From: Candidatus Rokuibacteriota bacterium
GTDB lineage: Bacteria; Methylomirabilota; Methylomirabilia; Rokubacteriales; CSP1-6
NCBI GenBank assembly: GCA_003220315.1
Contig: QHSA01000154.1
Coordinates: 1 to 39,417 of the forward strand
Direction of reading: 5' to 3'
Length of the DNA stretch: 39,417 nt
Shown: positions 14,703 through 23,858 of the stretch, piece by piece
How the letters are laid out: the number at the start of each line of letters is the position of its first letter
Position numbering within the stretch: position 1 is the first letter of the stretch
Notes under the pieces: generated by a model
Told to the model about the DNA's origin: nothing
Databases searched by the model: none
What the model saw: the letters and a program-made list of their open reading frames with translations, nothing else
Position numbers and translations under genes: made by a program

Positions 14703-16448
14703 ATGAACGAGCGGCATGCGCTCTCGATACGGGCCAAGGTGGTCGCGACGTGCGTCGGCCTGGCCCTGACCACGGGGTTCGCCGGCGGCCTCGGCATCTG
14801 GGCGTTCTCGCGCGTCAACGCCGCCTTTCAGGTGGTCGCCACGCAGAGCCTCCCCGCGGCGAACGATATCTTACAGACGGACCGTGACATGCAGCAGGCG
14901 CTCGTCGCCGAGCGCACGTTGATGTTCATGAGCATGGCGACGCCCGAGGCGAAGCAGCAGGTCAAGGTCCACGCGGCCGAGCTCACGCAGGTGCTCGAGC
15001 GCTGGCGCGAGTACACCGCGATCCCGGCCACCGAGGCGGAACGGCAGCTGTGGCCCGCCTTCAGCGCGGCGGTTCGCGAGTGGGAGCAGGCCTCTCGCGA
15101 CACGGTGCGGGTCCTGTCCGAAGATACCCCCTCGGCCCGCCGCGACGCCATCGATCTCTCGGTGGGCGAGGGCACCATCAAGTTCGAGAACGCGCGCAAG
15201 ATCCTGAGCGAGCTCACGGCGATGCGCATGGCTCAGGCGGAGAGGCACGCCAAGACGGAGGAGGCGCGCGCCGCCGCGATGCTGTGGTGGGTCGTGATCG
15301 CGGTGGCCGGCGCGATGGGGCTGGCGCTGGTCCTGAGCGTCGTCCTCGGCCGCTCGATCGCAAACCCCCTGGGCCAGACCGCGACGCTGCTCCGGGACAT
15401 CGCCGAGGGCGAGGGCGACCTGACGCGGCGGCTCCAGGTCCGGAGCCGGGACGAGCTCGGCGAGCTGGCGCGCTGGTTCAACACCTTCGTCGACAAGCTA
15501 CGCGTGATCATCGGTCAGACGCGGGAGTCGGCCGAGCGGGCGGCCCTCGCCGCCCAGCAGCTCTCCACCGGGACGGAGCAGATCTCCGGCGCCGCCCAGG
15601 AGCAGGCGTCCTCCCTGGAGGAGACGGCGGCGAGCATGGAGGAGTTGACCGGCACCGTCAAGCAGAACGCCGACAACGCGCGCCAGGCCAGTCAGCTCGC
15701 GGTGGAGTCGCGTGACACGGCCGAGCGGGGCGGCCAGGTCGTCGCCTCGGCGGTCGCCTCGATGGACGAGATCACCCGAGCGTCGGAGCGGATCTCGGAG
15801 ATCATCTCGGTCATCGACGAGATCGCGTTCCAGACCAACCTCCTGGCGCTCAACGCGGCCGTCGAGGCGGCCCGCGCCGGGGAGCAGGGCCGCGGGTTCG
15901 CCGTCGTCGCCGCGGAGGTTCGAAATCTGGCGCAGCGGTCGGCCGCGGCCGCCAAAGAGATCAAGGCGTTGATCCACGATTCGGTGCAGAAGGTGAGGAC
16001 CGGCGCGTCGCTCGTGAATCAGTCCGGCCAGACCTTCAAGGAGATCGTCGCCTCGGTGAAGCGCGTGACCGAGATCATCGCCGAGATCGCCGCCGCCAGT
16101 ACGGAGCAGTCGCAAGGGATCGAGCAGGTCAACAAGGCGATCGTCCAGATGGACCGACTGGTGCAGTCGAGCGCCGCGCAGACCGAGGAGCTCTCCTCCA
16201 CGGCGCTCGCCCTGGCCGTCCACGCCAAGCAGCTCCGCGCGCTGGTGTGGCGGTTCAAGCTGGCCGACGGCGCCCCGGAACGGCCGCCGGCCGAGACGGG
16301 ACCAGACGCGACGCTCGAGCCGGCGCCGTCGGTCGCGGCGCGGGCTTCCGCGACGCGCACGCGGACGCTCCCGACGCGGCTCCTGCGCACGTCGTCCGGC
16401 AACGGCTCCACGGCGCGGGACGACGCCGACGACTTCGAGGAGTTCTGA
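14703..16448 (+). CDS. Methyl-accepting chemotaxis protein
   Basis: This 581-residue inner-membrane receptor has TM1 at about 13-35, a four-helix-bundle periplasmic sensor (about 36-190), TM2 at about 193-215, a HAMP domain (about 217-270) and a long signalling coiled coil. The kinase-binding hairpin tip is [31 protein letters not shown]. Methylation-type segments ([16 protein letters not shown]) flank it. The extreme C-terminus, DDADDFEEF after a flexible Pro/Ala/Arg-rich linker, resembles the CheR-tethering pentapeptide of other receptors. Tandem ATGs lie at 14700 and 14703; the second is better spaced from GGAGGGG. It sits between cheA and cheW. Confidence 0.95.
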   Translation: MNERHALSIRAKVVATCVGLALTTGFAGGLGIWAFSRVNAAFQVVATQSLPAANDILQTDRDMQQALVAERTLMFMSMATPEAKQQVKVHAAELTQVLERWREYTAIPATEAERQLWPAFSAAVREWEQASRDTVRVLSEDTPSARRDAIDLSVGEGTIKFENARKILSELTAMRMAQAERHAKTEEARAAAMLWWVVIAVAGAMGLALVLSVVLGRSIANPLGQTATLLRDIAEGEGDLTRRLQVRSRDELGELARWFNTFVDKLRVIIGQTRESAERAALAAQQLSTGTEQISGAAQEQASSLEETAASMEELTGTVKQNADNARQASQLAVESRDTAERGGQVVASAVASMDEITRASERISEIISVIDEIAFQTNLLALNAAVEAARAGEQGRGFAVVAAEVRNLAQRSAAAAKEIKALIHDSVQKVRTGASLVNQSGQTFKEIVASVKRVTEIIAEIAAASTEQSQGIEQVNKAIVQMDRLVQSSAAQTEELSSTALALAVHAKQLRALVWRFKLADGAPERPPAETGPDATLEPAPSVAARASATRTRTLPTRLLRTSSGNGSTARDDADDFEEF

Positions 16449-16450
16449 GC

Positions 16451-16927
16451 GTGGAGCGTCTCGGGGCGCTCTCGGGTCAGATCGGCGCCGCGGCGGGCGC
16501 GCAGTACCTGACCTTTCGCCTGGGCGACGAGGAGTACGGCCTGGACATCCTGAAGGTTCAGGAGATCCGAAGCTACGCGGCGATCACGCCGCTCCCGAAC
16601 GCGCCGCCCGCCGTCAAGGGCGTCATGAACCTCCGAGGACAGATCATCCCGGTCGTGGACCTCCGCGTGACGTTCGGCATGCGGCCGACCGAGTACACCC
16701 GGTTCGCGGTGGTCATCGTCGTCAGCATCGTCGGAAAGATCGTCGGGCTCCTGGCGGACGGCGTCTCCGACGTGCTCACGATGGCCCGGACGGACGTCCA
16801 GCCCGCGCCGGACTTCGGCGCGCCGGTCGAGGCTCGGCTGATCAGCGGGATGGCGAAGACCGGAGAGAAGCTGGTCATCTTGCTGGACGTCGAGCGTCTC
16901 CTCGATGGCGCCGACCACGACGCCTGA
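16451..16927 (+). CDS. cheW: Chemotaxis coupling protein CheW
   Basis: This 158-residue adaptor links receptors to CheA. The CheW fold is clear: QYLTFRLGDEEYGLDILKVQEIR, then LPNAPPAVKGVMNLRGQIIPVVDLRVTFG, and the final GEKLVILLDVERLL. GTG 16451 was chosen because it follows GAGGAG by about ten bases and falls right after the receptor stop; the track's upstream extension overlaps the receptor gene. Its 3' end overlaps the cheR start by 23 bp. Confidence 0.94.
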   Translation: MERLGALSGQIGAAAGAQYLTFRLGDEEYGLDILKVQEIRSYAAITPLPNAPPAVKGVMNLRGQIIPVVDLRVTFGMRPTEYTRFAVVIVVSIVGKIVGLLADGVSDVLTMARTDVQPAPDFGAPVEARLISGMAKTGEKLVILLDVERLLDGADHDA

Positions 16928-17786
16928 CCCCTTCGCCGTCGCCGACGTGATCGTCACGGGCCGCGAGTTCCGCGAGTTCGCGGCGTTCGTCCACCGACAG
17001 ACCGGGATCGCCCTGAACGAGGCCAAGCGGCCGCTCGTCTGCGCCCGGCTGCGGAAGCGTCTGCGCCACTACGGCTACGCGCGGCTCCAGCAGTATTACG
17101 ACCACCTCATCGAGCGCGACCCCGAGGGCGAAGAACTGGTCCGGATGGTCAACGCCCTCACGACCAACAAGACCGAGTTCTTCCGCGAAGCGCATCACTT
17201 CGCCCTCCTGCGCACCGAGATCCTCGCACGCCGCACGGCGGGCCCCGGGCCCCGGCGGCTCCGGGTCTGGAGCGCGGGATGCTCGAGCGGCGAGGAGGCT
17301 TACAGCATCGCGTTCACGGTGCTCGAAAGCTTGCCGGGCGTCATTGACTGGGACGTGCGTGTCCTGGCGTCGGACATCGACACCGACGTGCTGGCCCGCG
17401 CGGAGCGGGGCGTCTATCTGGCGGAGCGGGCGGCCGGCGTCCCAACCGCGCTCCGGGAACGGTACTTCCTCCGGGGACGCGGCGCCAACGAGGGGCTCGT
17501 GCGCGTCCGACCCGAGGCGGCGCGCCTCGTGACCTTCCGGCGCATCAACCTCCGCGACGAGGCGTGGCCGATTCGGGCCGCGTTCGACGCCATCTTCTGC
17601 CGGAACGTCCTCATCTACTTCGACCGCGCGCTCCAGCAGGAGGTCATCCGACGGCTCGTCGAGCACCTCCAGCCCGGCGGCTACCTCTTCCTCGGCCACT
17701 CGGAGTCACTGCTCGGCATGGGCATGGGGCTCCGGCCGGTCGGCAAGACCGTCTACAAGAACGCCCCGCGCGGAGAGCGTCCGTGA
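16905..17786 (+). CDS. cheR: Chemoreceptor glutamate methyltransferase CheR
   Basis: This 293-residue SAM-dependent methyltransferase adds methyl groups to receptor glutamates for adaptation. The N-terminal helical domain (REFREFAAFVHRQTGIAL...RLRKRLRHYG) precedes the catalytic Rossmann domain. The SAM-binding motif is VWSAGCSSGEEAYSIA, followed by LASDIDTDVLARAERGVY and FDAIFCRNVLIYFD. The C-terminal LFLGHSESLLG is diagnostic for CheR. TTNKTEFFREAHHF is the usual segment before the catalytic domain. It overlaps cheW upstream and cheD downstream (GTGA). Confidence 0.96.
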   Translation: MAPTTTPDPFAVADVIVTGREFREFAAFVHRQTGIALNEAKRPLVCARLRKRLRHYGYARLQQYYDHLIERDPEGEELVRMVNALTTNKTEFFREAHHFALLRTEILARRTAGPGPRRLRVWSAGCSSGEEAYSIAFTVLESLPGVIDWDVRVLASDIDTDVLARAERGVYLAERAAGVPTALRERYFLRGRGANEGLVRVRPEAARLVTFRRINLRDEAWPIRAAFDAIFCRNVLIYFDRALQQEVIRRLVEHLQPGGYLFLGHSESLLGMGMGLRPVGKTVYKNAPRGERP

Positions 17787-18367
17787 GCGGTGAGCGGTCG
17801 GGCGGCGGCAAGGCGGAGGTCGCAATCCACGTCGGCGGGGTGTACGCGACGCGCGAGCCTACGATCATCCGGACGCTCCTCGGCTCGTGTGTCGCCGTCT
17901 GTCTCTTCGATCCGGTCACGCGCGTGGGCGGAATGAACCACTTCATGCTCCCGGCGCCGGGGCCGGGTCGAGAGGACCGGCTCGACTACACCCGATTCGG
18001 CGTGCACGCGATGGACTGTCTCATGGGGGCGCTGCAGAAGGCGGGCGGCGATCGCCGCCGCGCCAGGGCGAAGGTCTTCGGCGGCGGCAACGTCCTCGAG
18101 ATCGGTCGAAACGGCGACAGCGTCGCCCAGCGGAACGTCCGGTTCATCGACGAGTTCCTGCGATGCGAGGACATTCCCGTCGTCGGTCGCGACCTCGGTG
18201 GGGAGCTCGGCCGGCAACTCTACTTCCACACCGACACCGGCACGGTCTACGTGCGACGGCTCCGGGACGGGGGCCGCCGACGCCTCCGGACCGTGGAGCG
18301 GGCGCACGCGCAAGCACTCGCGCAGGCGCCGCCACGGTTCGGAGACGTCCAGCTCTTCGAGCCATGA
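17783..18367 (+). CDS. cheD: Chemoreceptor glutamine deamidase CheD
   Basis: This 194-residue enzyme deamidates specific receptor glutamines and in many species also regulates adaptation. The catalytic pair is visible: Cys in TLLGSCVAVCLFDP (C36) and His in GGMNHFMLP (H53), with the later AKVFGGGNVL and NVRFIDEFL motifs of the family. The start is GTG 17783, overlapping the cheR stop. The C-terminus is extended by a basic tail (GRRRLRTVERAHAQALAQAP). CheD often partners CheC; no cheC is present, and a CheZ-like protein appears to fill the phosphatase role. Confidence 0.93.
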   Translation: MSGERSGGGKAEVAIHVGGVYATREPTIIRTLLGSCVAVCLFDPVTRVGGMNHFMLPAPGPGREDRLDYTRFGVHAMDCLMGALQKAGGDRRRARAKVFGGGNVLEIGRNGDSVAQRNVRFIDEFLRCEDIPVVGRDLGGELGRQLYFHTDTGTVYVRRLRDGGRRRLRTVERAHAQALAQAPPRFGDVQLFEP

Positions 18368-19386
18368 GGCGGAAGGTCCGCGTCCTCGTCGTCGAGGGGT
18401 CGGCGGTGACCCGACGCATTCTCACCGCGATCCTCGCGGCGGACCGCGAGATCGAGGTGGCGGGGGCCGTGGCGGGCGTCCAGGACGCGCACGAGGTGAC
18501 GGTGCGGCTCCGCCCCGACGTGCTCACGCTCGACGTCGCGCTCCTGTCCCGACGGGGCTTGCCGTCACTGGAGCGGCTGATGCGCGCCTCGCAGACGCCG
18601 GTCGTCCTCGTGTCCCCGCCCACGCGGAAGGGCCGCGAGATGACGCTGCTCGCCCTCGAGCTCGGCGCGGCGGGGGTCGTGCGGATGCCCTCGCGCGAGC
18701 TGGTGCGACGGATGCCGGACGTGGTCTCTGAGATGCTCGGCGCGGTGAAGGCCGCCGCCCGCGCGCGGACGGAGCCGGACGCGCCCACCGGCCGAGGGGC
18801 GCCGTCCGCCGCGTCCGTGATCGCGGTGGGGGCGTCAACCGGCGGGACCGACGCGATCCAGCGGTTCCTCATGGCGATGCGGCCCGACGCGCCGGGGCTC
18901 GTCATCGTCCAGCACATGCCCGAGCGGTTCACGCACGCCTTCGCCGAGCGCTGCAACGGGCTCTGCCCCGTCCGGGTCCGGGAGGCGACGGACGGCGACC
19001 TCGTGCGGCCCGGGCACGCCCTCATCGCGCCCGGCAATCTCCACATGCGCGTCCGTCGCGACGGCCAGGGCTATCGCGTCCTTCTGGAGCACGGTCCCCC
19101 CGTCAACGGCCACCGGCCGTCGATCGACGTGCTGTTCACCTCGACCGCGGCAGCCGTCGGAAGGAACGCCGTCGGCGTGATCCTGACGGGGATGGGCGCC
19201 GACGGCGCCCGGGGTCTCTCGGCAATGAAGCGCGCGGGCGCCCGGACGCTCGCGCAGGACGAGGCCTCCTGCGTCGTGTTCGGCATGCCGCGTGAGGCGA
19301 TCGCGCTCGGCGCCGTGGATCACGTGCTGCCCCTGTCCGAGCTCGGCCGCGTGGCGCTGGAGCTCTGCCGTGGGCGCCTCCGATGA
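18364..19386 (+). CDS. cheB: Chemoreceptor methylesterase CheB with a degenerate receiver domain
   Basis: This 340-residue enzyme removes receptor methyl groups. The C-terminal esterase has its catalytic triad: S158 in VGASTGG, H184 in VQHMPERF and D280 in TGMGADGARG. The N-terminal receiver is degenerate. The acidic pair is VVEGS, so the second Asp is Gly12. The phospho-acceptor D57 is present (LTLDVALLSRRG) but the usual MPxMDG is lost. The conserved Lys before Pro is Met (GVVRMPS). Normal Mg-dependent phosphorylation is therefore doubtful, and esterase activity may be constitutive or differently controlled. ATG 18364 overlaps the cheD stop. Confidence 0.93.
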   Translation: MRRKVRVLVVEGSAVTRRILTAILAADREIEVAGAVAGVQDAHEVTVRLRPDVLTLDVALLSRRGLPSLERLMRASQTPVVLVSPPTRKGREMTLLALELGAAGVVRMPSRELVRRMPDVVSEMLGAVKAAARARTEPDAPTGRGAPSAASVIAVGASTGGTDAIQRFLMAMRPDAPGLVIVQHMPERFTHAFAERCNGLCPVRVREATDGDLVRPGHALIAPGNLHMRVRRDGQGYRVLLEHGPPVNGHRPSIDVLFTSTAAAVGRNAVGVILTGMGADGARGLSAMKRAGARTLAQDEASCVVFGMPREAIALGAVDHVLPLSELGRVALELCRGRLR

Positions 19387-20078
19387 AGCCGGACCGGTCC
19401 AGCCGGCGCCGCCCGGAGCGCCAGCGCTTCGACCCGAACCTCGCCGGCATGTTCCGGGCGACCCGCGAGGGCAAGATCCTCGAGGCGAACGAATCGTTCG
19501 CGCGCACCCTTGGGCACGCCGCGCCCACCGAGCTGCGCGGGCGGCACCTCAGGGAGTTCTACGTCGAGCCGGCGCGGTGGGACCTTCTGCGCGCCGGGCT
19601 CCGCGTGGCGCGGAGCGTGGCCAACCTCGAGGTCCCGTTGCGTCGCGCCAACCGTAGCGTCGTGTGGGTGCTGATGAGCGTCGTGCGAGCCGGCGCGGAC
19701 GCCGCGAGCGGTCTCGAGGGCTCGATCGTCGACATCACCGCGCGTAAGCGCGCCGACGACCTGCTGCGGGAGACCGAGGCGCTCCGCTCGGTCGCGGCGC
19801 TCGCGACCGCCACGGCGCACGAGATCAACAATTCGCTGAACGTGCTGAAGGGACACTTGCAGTTGCTCTCGCCGCGCGTCGGCGGCGACCTCGCCGCCGC
19901 CCACCTCGCTCCGGCGCTCGCCGCCGCGAAGGCGATCGAGGAGATCGTCGGCCGGATGAACCAGATCATTCGGGTGGAGCTGGCGGAACCGTCCGGGAGA
20001 CTGCCGGAGATGCTCGACCTCAGAAAGTCCGCCTCGGTGCCCGACGCGCCCCGGACCGACGCGCCGCTCACCGCGTGA
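19383..20078 (+). CDS. PAS-HisKA protein lacking a kinase ATPase domain
   Basis: This 231-residue cytoplasmic protein ends the chemotaxis operon. Residues about 20-120 form a PAS domain (GMFRATREGKILEANESFARTLG ... GSIVDITARKRADD). Residues about 125-205 are a histidine-kinase dimerisation/phosphoacceptor domain with an H-box centred on H146 (ATAHEINNSLNVLKGHLQLL). The protein stops about 85 residues after the His, with no N, G1 or G2 boxes. No ATPase-coding frame follows, because the next gene converges from the other strand 8 bp away. It may be phosphorylated in trans or act as a phosphotransfer or dimerising sensor. ATG 19383 overlaps the cheB stop. Confidence 0.8.
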   Translation: MKPDRSSRRRPERQRFDPNLAGMFRATREGKILEANESFARTLGHAAPTELRGRHLREFYVEPARWDLLRAGLRVARSVANLEVPLRRANRSVVWVLMSVVRAGADAASGLEGSIVDITARKRADDLLRETEALRSVAALATATAHEINNSLNVLKGHLQLLSPRVGGDLAAAHLAPALAAAKAIEEIVGRMNQIIRVELAEPSGRLPEMLDLRKSASVPDAPRTDAPLTA

Positions 20079-20085
20079 GCGGCGC
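20061..20085. terminator. Hairpin between convergent genes, likely bidirectional terminator
   Basis: GCGCCGCTCA-CCGCG-TGAGCGGCGC is a perfect 10-bp-arm inverted repeat. It spans the stop of the PAS-HisKA gene and ends one base before the 3' end of the convergent YCII gene. It lacks T-runs, but the location fits shared termination. Confidence 0.5.
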
Positions 20086-20622
20086 CTAGAGCACGTGGAG
20101 CAGCGGGCGCGCCGCCAGCTCCCCCGACTTCCAGAACCCGCTCTCCGTGAACCAGCCGAGCGCTTCCGCCGCGTCCGGAGTCTTCACGAGCACGAGCGTC
20201 TGGCCGCCCTCGAAGAAGCCGCCGAAGGCCACGCGGCCGGCGCCGCGCATCTCGATGAGGGCGAGCTGCGCCATGTCGTGGTCGATCACGGGCCCCTCGA
20301 CGAGGGTGACCTTGCGCGAGCCGTCGAGGACCACGGGGACCATCTCCCACGGCTCGACGAACTGGGCGAAGCTCCGCGGCTCGTAGCGCGTCCAGACCCC
20401 ACCCGTCCAGTAGGGGTCCTCCTCGATGGCGTTCTTGAGCTGCGTCGGCTGCTGGAGGCGATAGAAGATGTCGGCGGTCTTCCCGTCCGGCGCGGGCCCG
20501 CCGCCGATCAGGATGCTCGCGGCGCGCAGCCCCTGCAGCCGCTCGATGTGGCCTCGCCGGTAGCCCTCGCGCCGGGTCAGGTAATCCTCGGCGGCCGTGA
20601 TGGCGACGTGGAAGACGATCAT
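20086..20622 (-). CDS. YCII-like domain protein
   Basis: This 178-residue soluble protein looks like a ferredoxin-like-fold YciI/dimeric alpha-beta-barrel protein. MIVFHVAITAAEDYLTRREGYRRGHIERLQGL resembles the first strand and helix of YCII domains, and a second similar half follows (HDMAQLALIEMRGAGRVAFGGFFEGGQTLVLVKTPDAAEALGWF). The family includes small dehydrochlorinase-like and dioxygenase-like proteins, but most members are uncharacterised. ATG 20622 was chosen because homology begins there; the ORF-track extension overlaps the divergent helicase gene. Confidence 0.65.
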   Translation of the reverse strand: MIVFHVAITAAEDYLTRREGYRRGHIERLQGLRAASILIGGGPAPDGKTADIFYRLQQPTQLKNAIEEDPYWTGGVWTRYEPRSFAQFVEPWEMVPVVLDGSRKVTLVEGPVIDHDMAQLALIEMRGAGRVAFGGFFEGGQTLVLVKTPDAAEALGWFTESGFWKSGELAARPLLHVL

Positions 20623-20737
20623 GGCGCGTCCTGCCGAGTATAGCCCCGCGCGAGCCTCGAGCAGGGAGAAGAGCGGGCGGGAAGACCGTCGTGGCCATCG
20701 CGGGTCGAGCCGACCACCCGTGGTACTGTGTCGGGTG

Positions 20738-23347
20738 ATGGAGCTGCTCGAGCAGTTTCGCGCACGGTACCCGTTTTCCCTCGACGACTTCCAGCTCGAA
20801 GCGATCCGGGCGATCGAGGCCGGACAGTCCGTCATCGTGTCGGCGCCGACCGGGGCGGGGAAGACGCTCGTCGCCGAGTTCGCCATCCACATGGCGCTCG
20901 CCACCGGCAAGCGCATCGCCTACACGACGCCGCTCAAGGCGCTCTCGAACCAGAAGTTCAACGACTTCACCCGGGTCCTCGGCGCCGAGACGGTCGGTAT
21001 CCTGACGGGCGACGTGAAGGTGAACCCGCACGGCCGGGTGCTGGTCATGACGACGGAAATTCTCAGGAACGCGCTCTACGGCTCGGGGCTCGAGGACCTC
21101 GGCTACATCGTGCTGGACGAGTGCCACTACATGGGCGACGAGGGGCGCGGCACGGTCTGGGAGGAGATCATCGTCAACGCGCCGCAGGACGTCCTGCTCG
21201 TCGGCCTCTCGGCGACCGTGGCGAACGTCAAAGAGATCGCCGACTGGATCTCGATCGTGCACCGACCGATCGTGCCGATCTTCCACCCGCACCGCCCCGT
21301 GCCCCTCTCGTACGCGGTCGCGGACCTCGCGGGCGAGGTCCACGAGATCGCCGAGGTGCGGGCCGGGCGCGCCCGGCTGGTCGGCGACGAGTCGCGCGGG
21401 CCCGACGCGCGCGGCCGCTGGTACACGCGCCGGGTCGTTGATCCCGTCGTCCTGATCGCGGACCTGGAAGCGCGGGGCTGGCTGCCCGCGATCTACTTCA
21501 TCTTCAGCCGCGCCGGCTGCGAGCGCGCGATGGACGACGTCCTCGCCGAGGGCCGGGGCCTCCTCACCGCCGCGCAGCGGGACGACGTCGAGCGCGCGAT
21601 CAACGAGCTCGTCGAGGAGAGCCCGACCGTCGCCGAGTCCGCGCTGAACCAGACGGTGTTCCAGGCGCTCAGGCTCGGCGTCGGCCTCCATCACGCCGGG
21701 ATCCTGCCGAGCGTCAAGCGGCTCATCGAGCTCTCCTTCGAGCGTGGGCTCTGCAAGGTCGTCTTCGCGACCGAGACGATGTCGCTCGGAATCCACATGC
21801 CGGCGCGCAGCGTCGTGCTCCAGGGCGTCACCAAGCGAACCGACCGCGGCTTCCGTGCGCTGTCGCACAACGAGCTGACCCAGATGGCGGGGCGCGCAGG
21901 CCGCCGCGGGATCGACCCCGAGGGCAAGTGCGTGATCGCCCTCGACGCGCGCGACGGCGTCGAGGACCTCCTCCGCGTCGTGGACGGCTCGCCGGAGCCG
22001 ATCGAGAGCCAGTTCAAGCTCGGCTACGGCTCCGCCGCGCTTCTCCTCGCCACCGGCGCGCCGCCGGAGGCCCTCCGGCGGCGGATCGAGTCGTCGTTCG
22101 GCCAGTACCAGAACCTCAAGCGCATCCGTGAGATGGAGGGCGAGATCCGGTCCCTCGAGGCGGCCCTCGCGGAGGTCAAGCGCTACGCGGCGCCGTGCGG
22201 CGACTTCCCGCGCATCGGGCGCTACCGGCGCGCGCGTCAGGAGGCGGAGGCCCGGCGCCAGGCGCTCGGCCGGGGCGGGCGCCGGGGCGAACGGGGCGTC
22301 GCCGAGGCCGAGACCGGCAGGCTCGCCCTCGTCCGGCGCAAGGGGGGGCCCGGCCTGGCGCTGATCCTCGGCACGCACTCGATCCGTGGCCACCGGGTGC
22401 TCATCGACGCGCTCCTGCCCCACGGCGCCGTCGTGCGCGTGAAGAGCGGGGTCGTCAAGCGGATCTTCTGGGCCACACCGCCGCTCCACGTGCCGCGCGA
22501 CCTCGATCGTACCTCGCAGGGGCGGGGCCGCGACGGCCGCGGGCTCCGCCACCTGGCCGTCGAGCTCGGACGACTGTCGGTCGCCGAGTTGGTCGAGCGC
22601 GAGCGGCAGCAGGGGCCGGAGACCGCGCTCTCCGCGATCGAGTGCCACCGCTGTCCCTGGGGCGCCCAACCGCGGTGTGAGCGCGAGTGGCGCGAGCTCG
22701 AGACGCTGACCGAGCGTCTCGGCGTCCGGCAGCGCGCGCTCGAGCAGGTCAGGAGCGCGTACTGGCACGAGTTCCTCCGCGTGGTCGAGGTGCTCGAGCA
22801 GTTCGGCGCCGTCCGCGAGCGCCGGCTCGAGCCGCGCGGGCGGCTCATCGCCGGACTCCGGCACGACAACGAGCTGCTCGTCGCCGAATGCGTCTTCCGC
22901 GGCGTCTTCGCCGACCTCGCGGCGGCCGAGGCGGCGGCCGTGTGCTCGGCGCTGATCGAGGAGTCGCGCTCGGGCGACCCGGCGATCGCGCGGGACTTCC
23001 TCAAGAAGCGGCCCCGGCTCCGGCGTAAGCTCGACCAGCTCGCGAGCCTCGCGAACACGATCCACGAGGCTCAGCGGGCGCGCCACCTCCGGATGCCTCT
23101 GGCCGTCCACCCCGGGTTCATGCCGGCCGTCTACCGCTGGGCCGGCGGGGAGGACGACTGGGGGGCGATCGTCGAGGAGTCGTTCGGTGGCCACGAGGGC
23201 GACCTGATCCGCGCGATGCGCCGGCTCATCGACCTCCTGCGCCAGCTGGCCGAGGGCCCGGAGGTCCCGCCCGAGACGGCCCGGCTCCTCGCGCAGGCGG
23301 CGCGCGTCATCGATCGCGGGATCGTGCTCGAGTCGGCCCTGATATGA
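20738..23347 (+). CDS. Ski2/Mtr4-like DExH-box helicase
   Basis: This 869-residue superfamily 2 helicase is of the Ski2/Dob1 type (bacterial HelY-like), expected to unwind RNA. Motif I is SAPTGAGKT (about 35-43), motif II is VLDECHYMGDEGRG (DECH at 127-130), motif III is GLSATVAN, and motif VI is QMAGRAGRRGID. The HHAGILPSVKRLIE and FATETMSLGIHMPAR blocks are characteristic of Ski2 proteins. A basic Gly/Arg-rich insertion (GRGGRRGERG) sits mid-protein. The C-terminus is DSHCT-like (LAVHPGFMPAVYRWAGGEDDW), probably contributing to RNA binding. ATG 20738 was chosen because homology begins at MELLEQF. The stop overlaps the lipoprotein start. Confidence 0.93.
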   Translation: MELLEQFRARYPFSLDDFQLEAIRAIEAGQSVIVSAPTGAGKTLVAEFAIHMALATGKRIAYTTPLKALSNQKFNDFTRVLGAETVGILTGDVKVNPHGRVLVMTTEILRNALYGSGLEDLGYIVLDECHYMGDEGRGTVWEEIIVNAPQDVLLVGLSATVANVKEIADWISIVHRPIVPIFHPHRPVPLSYAVADLAGEVHEIAEVRAGRARLVGDESRGPDARGRWYTRRVVDPVVLIADLEARGWLPAIYFIFSRAGCERAMDDVLAEGRGLLTAAQRDDVERAINELVEESPTVAESALNQTVFQALRLGVGLHHAGILPSVKRLIELSFERGLCKVVFATETMSLGIHMPARSVVLQGVTKRTDRGFRALSHNELTQMAGRAGRRGIDPEGKCVIALDARDGVEDLLRVVDGSPEPIESQFKLGYGSAALLLATGAPPEALRRRIESSFGQYQNLKRIREMEGEIRSLEAALAEVKRYAAPCGDFPRIGRYRRARQEAEARRQALGRGGRRGERGVAEAETGRLALVRRKGGPGLALILGTHSIRGHRVLIDALLPHGAVVRVKSGVVKRIFWATPPLHVPRDLDRTSQGRGRDGRGLRHLAVELGRLSVAELVERERQQGPETALSAIECHRCPWGAQPRCEREWRELETLTERLGVRQRALEQVRSAYWHEFLRVVEVLEQFGAVRERRLEPRGRLIAGLRHDNELLVAECVFRGVFADLAAAEAAAVCSALIEESRSGDPAIARDFLKKRPRLRRKLDQLASLANTIHEAQRARHLRMPLAVHPGFMPAVYRWAGGEDDWGAIVEESFGGHEGDLIRAMRRLIDLLRQLAEGPEVPPETARLLAQAARVIDRGIVLESALI

Positions 23348-23841
23348 TCCGAGGCGTGGGAGTCCGGGCCCTCGCGCTCGTCGCGCTCCTCCTCGCGCTC
23401 GCCGCCTGCGCGGCCACCGCGCGGGAGCAGCGGACGCTCCATGGCCCGACGGCGCTGGAGGTGTGGACCGCGAGCGTCATACTGCGGACGGGCCGGGAGC
23501 CGACCTTCGACGAGCGACACCAGTGGAACAGCCAGCTGGAGCGGCAGATCTCGAAATACCTCAGCGGGCATCCGGAGGTCGCGAACTCGCCCGAGGTGTC
23601 GAACTTCACCTTCCTCCGCCAGGTGGCGGTGGGCATGTCGAAGGAACAGGTCCTGCTCCTGCTGGGACCGCCGGCGGGCACGGCGACCGATCCCGCCGCG
23701 CTCGAGACGCTCGGGCGAGCCTACTGGCCGGCGATCAAGGCGGGCAACGCGACCGAGGCGTGGGTCTATCCCCTCGGCTGGCGGCTGTTCTTCGACGGGG
23801 TCCGCGTCGTCGACATCACGCAGTACCTGGAGACCCGCTGA
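23344..23841 (+). CDS. Lipoprotein, possibly SmpA/BamE-like
   Basis: This 165-residue protein starts with a lipoprotein signal: a hydrophobic stretch (ALALVALLLALAAC) ending at lipobox Cys22. The mature part contains VAVGMSKEQVLLLLGPPAGTATDP followed by WVYPLGWRLFFDGVRVVDI. That is the pattern of the SmpA/OmlA/BamE fold (GMskeqVlxlLGxP, then a Trp-Tyr strand and a final V-x-I strand). BamE-like proteins assist outer-membrane assembly, but many lipoproteins share this fold, so the role is uncertain. It overlaps the helicase stop (ATGA). Confidence 0.7.
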   Translation: MIRGVGVRALALVALLLALAACAATAREQRTLHGPTALEVWTASVILRTGREPTFDERHQWNSQLERQISKYLSGHPEVANSPEVSNFTFLRQVAVGMSKEQVLLLLGPPAGTATDPAALETLGRAYWPAIKAGNATEAWVYPLGWRLFFDGVRVVDITQYLETR

Positions 23842-23858
23842 CGGAGTCCCGCCGTACC

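Noticed and set aside
19559-23194. 1211-codon minus-strand open frame
   Set aside because: It is antisense to the cheB end, PAS-HisKA and helicase genes. The sequence is Arg/Pro/Glu-rich with no recognisable domains, a typical GC-rich shadow frame; only its YCII-containing neighbourhood is real, in another frame.
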